From Planctomycetia bacterium (GTDB lineage: Bacteria > Planctomycetota > Planctomycetia > Pirellulales > UBA1268), in NCBI GenBank assembly GCA_026401035.1, contig JAPLNR010000045.1:1-32274 (forward strand): 32,274 nucleotides of DNA, given 5' to 3'. Below the pieces are notes generated by a model. That model made no database searches. It was not told the origin of the DNA and worked only from the letters and a program-made list of their open reading frames with translations. This document shows positions 26,535-32,274 of the stretch, one piece after another (the stretch's first letter is position 1; each line of letters opens with the position of its first letter). Made by a program: the position numbers and the translations under genes.

Positions 26535-26965
26535 ATCACCGACCAGAAAAGCCCGCCGCGGCGCTCTTGATGCTGGCTGTGCTCGGGATTCTCAGCCCGA
26601 GCTGCGGCCGCCGAATCGAACTCGTGCCTGTGCAGGGACAGGTCACGCTCGATGGCCGTCCACTCACCGGCGGCAGCATCATGCTTCAGCCGCCAGCCGG
26701 CCCGGCAGCGCGGGGCCGTATAGACGGCGCGGGTCAGTTTCGCTTGGGAACCTACCGGCCTGCCGACGGCGTGATCCCGGGGCGTGCTGCGGTTCGGGTT
26801 GCCTGGTTTGAGAAGTCTTCGGCGGACGAGGGCAACAGCGATGCGGAGACTGCGCCGGGTGAGAGCCTAATCCCGGAACGGTACAGCGATTTCTCCATGA
26901 GCGGCATCACGGTCGATGTCGTCGCAGGGATGTCGCCGGTGATGATCGAACTCTCGACGCCATGA
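26531..26965 (+). CDS. Small lipoprotein-like protein with carboxypeptidase-regulatory-type fold
   Basis: A 144-residue exported protein. A hydrophobic signal ([16 protein letters not shown]) ends in Cys about 25 residues in, a loose lipobox (the residues before the Cys are not canonical). The mature part, [23 protein letters not shown] through [14 protein letters not shown] to [17 protein letters not shown], is the beta-sandwich pattern common in planctomycete operons next to DUF1559 genes. It overlaps its neighbours by 4 nt at both ends (ATGA), so it is tightly co-translated. The role is unknown, possibly a surface accessory protein. Confidence 0.8.
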   Translation: MNHRPEKPAAALLMLAVLGILSPSCGRRIELVPVQGQVTLDGRPLTGGSIMLQPPAGPAARGRIDGAGQFRLGTYRPADGVIPGRAAVRVAWFEKSSADEGNSDAETAPGESLIPERYSDFSMSGITVDVVAGMSPVMIELSTP

Positions 26966-29094
26966 CCTTCTTTCACCGTTCTTTCCAAATCGCTGTGCTT
27001 ATCGGTGCGACATTCGGCCTCACAACGCTGATCGTGGTGCCGTGTCTCGCGGAGGCCCGGGAGGCCCGGGAGGCCGACTGGGAGATCCACGACGGAAAGC
27101 TCTACGTCGATGGCCGCTGGGTGTTTCTGAAGATCGGTAAGCCGCTGCGGGTGTTTTCCGACCCGAAGGCCTGCCAGAAGCTGGCCGAGGATCTGCCGAC
27201 GCTCAAGGCCAAGGGCTACAACGCGCTCGAGCTCAATTGCTACTGGCATCACTTCGACAAAGACGGCGACGGCACGATTGACGTTTCGCTCGAGCCGCTC
27301 GCTGGACTGATTGAGGCCATCCGCAAGCAGGGCATGTTTCCCTGTCTTTCGGTCGAGACGTATGGCGTTGGCGGCGGCCAGGTGCCGCCGGCCTTTTGGG
27401 AGCGACACCCCGACGCGGTCGCCGTCAACGCCGACGACAAGAAGGTCAGCGATATCGAATACAAGACCAACGCGATCGTGCCCTCGATACTCCATCCCGG
27501 CTACCGGGCAGCCGTGCATGCGTTCATCAAGGCACTCGTGACGGGCCTGCCGCATCGCTCGATCCTGTTCTACGAGACCACGGTCGAACCGCAATTCATG
27601 GGCCATCAGGATCTCGACTACAGCGAAAGCGCGAAGCAGGCTTATGCGGCCTGGCTGGCCAAGACTGGCCTCCAGGGTCCGGCCTGGCCCGCCGCATTTC
27701 CCGTGCCCGAAGAGTTTCGCACGCATCCCGTGTGGTTGCGGTTTCGGGCCGAGAGCCTCGCCGACTGGGTGAACCAAGATGCCGCGGCCTTCCGCGCGGC
27801 TGCCGGCAGCGATGCCTACATCGCCGTCGACTACCTGGAGACCTGCGGCGGCGAGATGCCCCGGCGGAACGGCAACTCCGTGCAGTTTCTCGAGGCCCTC
27901 ACATGCGCCGACATCATCCAGGTCAACTGGCATTGGCGGTCGCATACGAAAGAGCCCAACGACTGCGCCTACCGCAACGTCCACGACATCATGAAGCGGC
28001 TGAAGCGACGGTGGGCCGTGAGCGAGCACATGACGCTCAACGGCAGCGATTTCACCCCCGACCAGGTGCCGGCGATCCTCCGAAACGCACTCGAGCAGGG
28101 AACGGGCTTCGGGTGGGATTTCGTGAATGTCACGGCGTCCACGGCAGACCCGTTTGCACTCTACAACGACGACTGGTCGCCCAAGCCGCTGATCGCCGAA
28201 GTGGATGACCAGTGGCCAAAGTGGCAGAAGGAAATCGCGGCCAAGCCGGTGCGGCCGCCGACGCTCGCCAACGTGGCTTATGGCCCGCATCCCAAGCAAC
28301 TGCTCGATTTCTGGAAGGCGCCGGCGGCCACTGCGGAGAAGCCCGCGCCGTTGCTCTTCTACATTCATGGCGGCGGCTGGCGGGGCGGCGATCGCAGCCA
28401 TGTGGGGGCGATGCTCAAACCGATGCTCGAGAACGGTGTGTCGGTCGTCTCGATTTCCTACCGCTTCACTCCCGAGGCGGAGGCCGACAAGGTAGAGCCG
28501 CCCGTGAAGGGGCCGTTGCTGGATGCCGCCCGGGCGCTGCAGACGGTGCGGAGCAAGGCGGCTGAGTGGCACATCGACAAGCAGCGTGTGGCGGCCGCCG
28601 GCCTGTCGGCCGGGGGCTGCACGAGCCTGTGGTTGGCCTTCCACGACGACATGGCCGATCCAGACAGCCCCGATCCGATCGCGCGGGAATCGACGCGGCT
28701 CACCGCCGCCCTCGTGCATGCGGCCCAGACCTCGCTCGACCCGGCGCAGATGAAGGAATGGATTCCCAACAGCGGCTACGGCGGCCACGCCTTCGGCTAC
28801 GGGTCGTTCAACACGTTTCTAGCCGACCGAGAAAAGATCCTGCCGTGGATCAACGAATACTCACCGTATGCCCTGGTGACGCCGGACGACCCTCCCGTGC
28901 ATCTTAGCTACAAGCTTGCCCCGGCGGTCGGCAAGGAGCAGCAGGACCCGACCCACTCAGCCAACTTCGGCGTGAAGCTCAAGGAGCGGCTCGACGAGGT
29001 GGGCGTGCGGTGCGTGCTCGTCCACGCCGACAATAAAGACACGAATCCACCCTCGGGCAACGACTTTCTGCTGTCTCTCTTCGACGTAAAGTGA
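26962..29094 (+). CDS. Secreted glycosidase-like module fused to alpha/beta-hydrolase esterase
   Basis: A 710-residue fusion. A signal peptide (SFQIAVLIGATFGLTTLIVVPCLAEA) precedes a TIM-barrel glycosidase-like module of about 410 residues that is very similar to the first half of the protein at 7134-9956. Shared blocks include GKPLR, ELNCYWHHFDKD, YETTVEPQFMGHQD (E209) and SEHMTLNGSD (E355). From about residue 450 the partner is an alpha/beta-hydrolase with oxyanion motif HGGGW (H469-W473) and nucleophile elbow G-L-S549-A-G-G. The region with the catalytic acid and His is less clear; the C-terminus HADNKDTNPPSGNDFLLSLF has no obvious catalytic His, while DPTHSANFG upstream has one. It is the last gene of the four-gene operon. 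It probably removes acyl groups and acts on the same glycan as the sulfatase fusion. Confidence 0.9.
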   Translation: MTFFHRSFQIAVLIGATFGLTTLIVVPCLAEAREAREADWEIHDGKLYVDGRWVFLKIGKPLRVFSDPKACQKLAEDLPTLKAKGYNALELNCYWHHFDKDGDGTIDVSLEPLAGLIEAIRKQGMFPCLSVETYGVGGGQVPPAFWERHPDAVAVNADDKKVSDIEYKTNAIVPSILHPGYRAAVHAFIKALVTGLPHRSILFYETTVEPQFMGHQDLDYSESAKQAYAAWLAKTGLQGPAWPAAFPVPEEFRTHPVWLRFRAESLADWVNQDAAAFRAAAGSDAYIAVDYLETCGGEMPRRNGNSVQFLEALTCADIIQVNWHWRSHTKEPNDCAYRNVHDIMKRLKRRWAVSEHMTLNGSDFTPDQVPAILRNALEQGTGFGWDFVNVTASTADPFALYNDDWSPKPLIAEVDDQWPKWQKEIAAKPVRPPTLANVAYGPHPKQLLDFWKAPAATAEKPAPLLFYIHGGGWRGGDRSHVGAMLKPMLENGVSVVSISYRFTPEAEADKVEPPVKGPLLDAARALQTVRSKAAEWHIDKQRVAAAGLSAGGCTSLWLAFHDDMADPDSPDPIARESTRLTAALVHAAQTSLDPAQMKEWIPNSGYGGHAFGYGSFNTFLADREKILPWINEYSPYALVTPDDPPVHLSYKLAPAVGKEQQDPTHSANFGVKLKERLDEVGVRCVLVHADNKDTNPPSGNDFLLSLFDVK

Positions 29095-29340
29095 TCAGGA
29101 AAGACGGCACGAGCCCTCGCAGGAATAGGAAAAGCCTGCTGCCGTACTGCACGTTCGACGACAGCTACCAGTGGCGGGGACTCGTGTTTTGGATCGCCGG
29201 CCCCAAGGAAGAGCATCCGGCGGGCCACGGTAACCGGCCCGAAAAGAGGGAGTTGGAGCCGAGAGTTAGGAAAACCTGGAGCGTAAGCCATACTTATGGA
29301 CGATACTGGTGACTGGCAACGCAAGAAGGTCGCTGGCTGT
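29095..29340. other. Intergenic stretch with an inverted repeat
   Basis: The 246 nt hold no convincing gene. At 29221-29241 the arms CGGGCC and GGCCCG flank ACGGTAACC, but no U-run follows, so termination is uncertain. An operator-like word (CATTGCATTGACAATT, 29349-29364) lies just past the end, inside the next gene's signal-peptide codons. Confidence 0.35.
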
Positions 29341-32274
29341 ATGTGCCGCATTGCATTGACAATTTTTCAGTCGCACTGCCTCTTCGCCCTGTGCGTCGTC
29401 GCGGCAATGTCGATGCCCCAGCGCAGTGGCCTTGCCTCCCCGTCGCCGGAAGGCATCGCCTTCTTCGAGTCGAAGATCCGGCCGGTGCTCGCGCAGCATT
29501 GCTACCAGTGCCACTCAGCCGAGGCACTCCACGCTGGCAAACTGAAGGCAAACCTGCTCGTCGATTCCCGGGAGGGGATGGCCAAGGGGGGTGAGAGCGG
29601 CGCGGCTGTCGTGCCCGGCAAGAAGGAGGACAGCCTGCTGCTCGCGGCGCTCAAGTATGACGGCTTCGAAATGCCACCGGCGGGCAAGCTTCCGGACGAC
29701 GTGATCGCCGACTTCGAGAAGTGGATCGACATGGGGGCGCCCGACCCACGGGACGAGCCCGCGGCCACCGTCGACGAGCGGACGATCGACGTCGAGGCGG
29801 GCAGGACCCACTGGTCCTACAAGCGGCTTGGGCCGGTGTCGGTGCCCGAGGTGAAGAACGTCGCCTGGCCGCAGAACGACATCGATCGGTTCATCCTCGC
29901 GCATCAGGAGGCGGCATACATCGCCCCCAACCCCGAGGCCGCGCGGGAAACGCTCGCACGAAGAGTGTCCTTCGACCTCACCGGCCTGCCGCCGACGCCG
30001 GAAGAACTGCAGCTCTTTCTCGCCGACACCGCGGCCGACGCCTACGAACAATTCGTCGAACGGCTGCTCGCCAGCCCCGGTTTCGGCGAGCGCTGGGCGC
30101 GGCACTGGCTCGATACGGTGCGGTTCGGTGAGAGCAGCGGCTACGAGTTTGACGCCGACCGCGGTGGCGCCCACCACTATCGCGACTGGGTGATCAAGGC
30201 GCTCAACGCCGATATGCCCTACGACGAATTCCTGCGGCTCCAAATTGCCGGCGACCTGATCAAGCCGGGCGACTACGAGGCGACGAGCGCCACCGGCTTT
30301 CTCGTGGCCGGCCCCTATCCCGGACAGGTGACGGCCAAGACCGTCGAGCCGATCCGCTACGACCAGCTCGACGACATGGTGGCGACGCTCGGGTCGAGCG
30401 TGCTCGGGATGACGATCGGCTGTGCCCGCTGCCACGACCACAAGTACGACGCGATCGCCCATCGCGACTACTACGCCATGATCGCCTGCCTCGGCAAGGC
30501 GGTGCAGCAGGAGAGAGGAATCGATCCCGACCCGGCCGCGACGAAACAGAAGCACGACGCCTGGCTGGCCACTAAGGCCCCGATCGCCGCGGCTGCGGAC
30601 CGCTTCCGTCGCGAGGAACTGTCCACGCGGATCGCAAAATGGCTCGTCGGCGACGCCGTCAAACAGCAATCGGCTCCTTGGCAGGTGCTCGACCCGCAGT
30701 CGCTCAAGGCGGCGAAGGCCAAGCTCCTGGAAGAGGCGGGGGATACGATCGCCGCTTCTGGCAAGCTCGAGGGCAACGACACCTACACGCTCACGTTTCG
30801 CACGCACCAAAAGGGGCTCACGGCCCTGCGGCTCGAGGCACTCGCGAGCCCGTCGGCGCCCGGCAGCGGACCGGGCACGGGCAAGGATGGTGGGTTTCGG
30901 CTGACCACGCTGAAAGTCACGGCAGCGCCGCTCGTGGCGGCCCCCGACCGCAAGCCGGTCACGCCGAAGCTGCAGGCGGTGGCAGCGAGCTTCCAGGAGA
31001 CGGGCTTCGAGCTCGACAAAGCGGTCGATGGCGATGCGAACGCGGGTTGGGCCGTCGGCGGCCAGACCGGGAAGGACCATGCCGCGGTCGTCGCCTTCGA
31101 TAAGCCGATCGGGTTTGATGGCGGCACCCAGATCACGGTCGAACTGCTCTTCCAGGCCGACCAGCACGGCCTGGCGAAATTCCGCCTCGCGGCGACAACC
31201 GCGCCCCTGCCGGTTGGCCTGGCCGACGCCGCCGCGCCGCAGGCAGCCCGCGAAGTGGCCGCGCTCTTCGACGCCGCGGGCGACGCCCACCGTGATCTCG
31301 CAAACGAGGCGATCGGCAGCGAGGTGCTGCGCTGGTTTCGCCGGTTCGATGCCGACGCCGAGGGTGTGATGGCGGCGCTCGACGCGATCGCCGCAAAGGA
31401 GCCAAAGCCCGATCTGCTCCAAGTGTTTGCCGCCACCAATGGCCCCTGGGTGATCACCGGCAATTCTCAGGGCGTGCGGAGCGGCGACCAGGATGTATTC
31501 GTGCTCGCCCGGGGCGAGGTGGGCCGCAAGAAGGGCAAGGCGGCGCCGGGGTTCGTGCTGGCGGCGATGGCGTCGGACGACGCGGAAACGCGGCTGCTCT
31601 CCGGACCCGAGGCCAAGCCGCTGCCCGATTCCCGCCTCGGCCTCGCAGCGGCCCTCACCGACGTGGACCAGGGCGCCGGCCCGTTGGCCGCCCGGGTGAT
31701 CGTCAACCGTCTTTGGCACCACCACTTCGGCCGTGGCATCGTCGCCACGCCGAACGACCTCGGCACTCAGGGCGACAAGGCAACGCATCCGGAGCTCCTC
31801 GAATGGCTGGCCAGCCGGCTCGTGGATCAGAAGTGGAGCCTCAAGAGCATCCACCGGCTGATCGTGACAAGCGCGGCCTACCGGCAGTCAGGCACCGTCG
31901 ACGATGACCGGCGGGCGAAGGACCCTGATAACCTGCTGCTCTGGCATCGCCGGCCCAAGCGGCTCGAGGGTGAGGTGATTCGCGACGCCCTCCTCGCGGC
32001 ATCCGGCCGGCTCGACACGAAGCTGTACGGCAAAAGCGTCGTCCATGCTGACTCTCCACGCCGCAGCATCTATATCAGGGTGAAGAGGAGCGAGCCGGAG
32101 GCCTTCCTGCGGGTCTTCGACCAGCCCGAGCCAGTGCAGTCGGTGGGGGCACGCGGTGTGGCGACCGTGCCGACCCAGGCGCTCACGATGATGAATTCCC
32201 CGCTCGTCCGATCGGCCGCCGACGGCTTGGCCGAACGGGCTCGCAAGACCGCGGGCAACACAGGCCCGGCTGCC
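29341..32274 (+). CDS. PSCyt1-DUF1549-DUF1553 protein (3' end outside window)
   Basis: The frame stays open from ATG 29341 to the window edge, 978 codons, so it is nearly complete but lacks its C-terminal end. A signal peptide (MCRIALTIFQSHCLFALCVVAAM) is followed by PSCyt1 with HCYQCH (C54, C57, H58) and EMPPAGKLP. DUF1549 starts at about residue 155 (LARRVSFDLTGLPPTPEEL, WLDTVRFGESSGYEFD). A second CxxCH is C361-H365 (CARCHDHKYDAI). A longer region of about 400 residues follows, with a beta-rich segment (LTFRTHQKGLTALRLEAL, FKLT-type repeats) that is absent from the copy at 2252-4813. Then comes DUF1553 (ARVIVNRLWHHHFGRGIVATPNDLGTQG, HPELLEWLA, RRPKRLEGEVIRDALL, QALTMMNSP). An alternative start is ATG 29293. 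It is probably exported and heme-binding; its function is unknown. Confidence 0.92.
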   Translation, partial: MCRIALTIFQSHCLFALCVVAAMSMPQRSGLASPSPEGIAFFESKIRPVLAQHCYQCHSAEALHAGKLKANLLVDSREGMAKGGESGAAVVPGKKEDSLLLAALKYDGFEMPPAGKLPDDVIADFEKWIDMGAPDPRDEPAATVDERTIDVEAGRTHWSYKRLGPVSVPEVKNVAWPQNDIDRFILAHQEAAYIAPNPEAARETLARRVSFDLTGLPPTPEELQLFLADTAADAYEQFVERLLASPGFGERWARHWLDTVRFGESSGYEFDADRGGAHHYRDWVIKALNADMPYDEFLRLQIAGDLIKPGDYEATSATGFLVAGPYPGQVTAKTVEPIRYDQLDDMVATLGSSVLGMTIGCARCHDHKYDAIAHRDYYAMIACLGKAVQQERGIDPDPAATKQKHDAWLATKAPIAAAADRFRREELSTRIAKWLVGDAVKQQSAPWQVLDPQSLKAAKAKLLEEAGDTIAASGKLEGNDTYTLTFRTHQKGLTALRLEALASPSAPGSGPGTGKDGGFRLTTLKVTAAPLVAAPDRKPVTPKLQAVAASFQETGFELDKAVDGDANAGWAVGGQTGKDHAAVVAFDKPIGFDGGTQITVELLFQADQHGLAKFRLAATTAPLPVGLADAAAPQAAREVAALFDAAGDAHRDLANEAIGSEVLRWFRRFDADAEGVMAALDAIAAKEPKPDLLQVFAATNGPWVITGNSQGVRSGDQDVFVLARGEVGRKKGKAAPGFVLAAMASDDAETRLLSGPEAKPLPDSRLGLAAALTDVDQGAGPLAARVIVNRLWHHHFGRGIVATPNDLGTQGDKATHPELLEWLASRLVDQKWSLKSIHRLIVTSAAYRQSGTVDDDRRAKDPDNLLLWHRRPKRLEGEVIRDALLAASGRLDTKLYGKSVVHADSPRRSIYIRVKRSEPEAFLRVFDQPEPVQSVGARGVATVPTQALTMMNSPLVRSAADGLAERARKTAGNTGPAA

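Noticed and set aside
26752..28788. A 678-residue minus-strand open frame opposite the lipoprotein and glycosidase-esterase genes
   Set aside because: It mirrors a real plus-strand coding frame, has no recognisable domain, and the plus-strand proteins are clear.
29349..29364. CATTGCATTGACAATT, 12 of 16 matches to an AAATGCTTTGACAAAT version of the regulon motif
   Set aside because: It lies within the signal-peptide codons of the next gene and misses part of the invariant AAATGC arm, so I treat it as chance.
29515..31854. A 779-residue minus-strand open frame
   Set aside because: It is antisense to the PSCyt1/DUF1549/DUF1553 gene, which has two CxxCH motifs and all family hallmarks.

Overview
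The window looks like a planctomycete chromosome, probably of the Pirellulales type. It is GC-rich and carries families typical of that phylum: PSCyt1/DUF1549/DUF1553 cytochrome-like proteins, a Tat-exported DUF1501 protein, several sulfatases, tandem DUF1080 domains, a DUF1559 prepilin-like protein, and a giant autotransporter-repeat protein ending in PEP-CTERM. No rRNA, tRNA or CRISPR was seen.

Layout. (1) 1-4813, minus strand: a three-gene operon, DUF1549/DUF1553 protein, then DUF1501, then a second PSCyt1/DUF1549 protein cut by the window edge. (2) 5041-9956: two divergent secreted sulfatase genes. The plus-strand one is fused behind a TIM-barrel glycosidase-like module. (3) 10038-13422: a truncated Uma2 nuclease gene, then a divergent pair, an FAD-dependent oxidoreductase and a double DUF1080 protein. 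(4) 13678-14485: a small gene overlapping an AbiEii-like nucleotidyltransferase. (5) 14559-18834, minus strand: an operon resembling the rhizobial rhizopine (moc) catabolic genes: MocA-like dehydrogenase, MocC-like isomerase, a C-terminally truncated MocD-like membrane di-iron oxygenase, and a Rieske ferredoxin fused to its reductase (MocE+MocF), with an AraC-type HTH protein upstream. (6) 18931-20349: two toxin-antitoxin-type pairs back to back (HigBA; DUF433/DUF5615). (7) 20313-21151: debris, with a sulfatase remnant into whose 5' end a piece of an FAD-oxidoreductase gene is joined. (8) 21152-29094: a GntR/LacI hybrid regulator divergent from a four-gene operon with 4-nt overlaps at every junction: PEP-CTERM repeat protein, prepilin-like DUF1559 protein, small lipoprotein-like protein, and a glycosidase-like/esterase fusion. 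(9) 29341-end: another PSCyt1/DUF1549/DUF1553 protein, cut by the edge.

The main finding is a repeated, intergenic, palindromic 20-mer (best copy GCAAATGCCTTGGCATTTGC). It occurs five times: twice between the regulator and the PEP-CTERM operon, once between the two divergent sulfatase genes, once between the FAD oxidoreductase and the DUF1080 gene, and once upstream of the sulfatase remnant. I infer that it is the operator of the GntR/LacI regulator and defines a local regulon for breaking down a sulfated and probably acylated glycan. In that regulon one glycosidase-like module is attached to a sulfatase in one protein and to an esterase in another. The substrate and the biochemistry cannot be read from the sequence.
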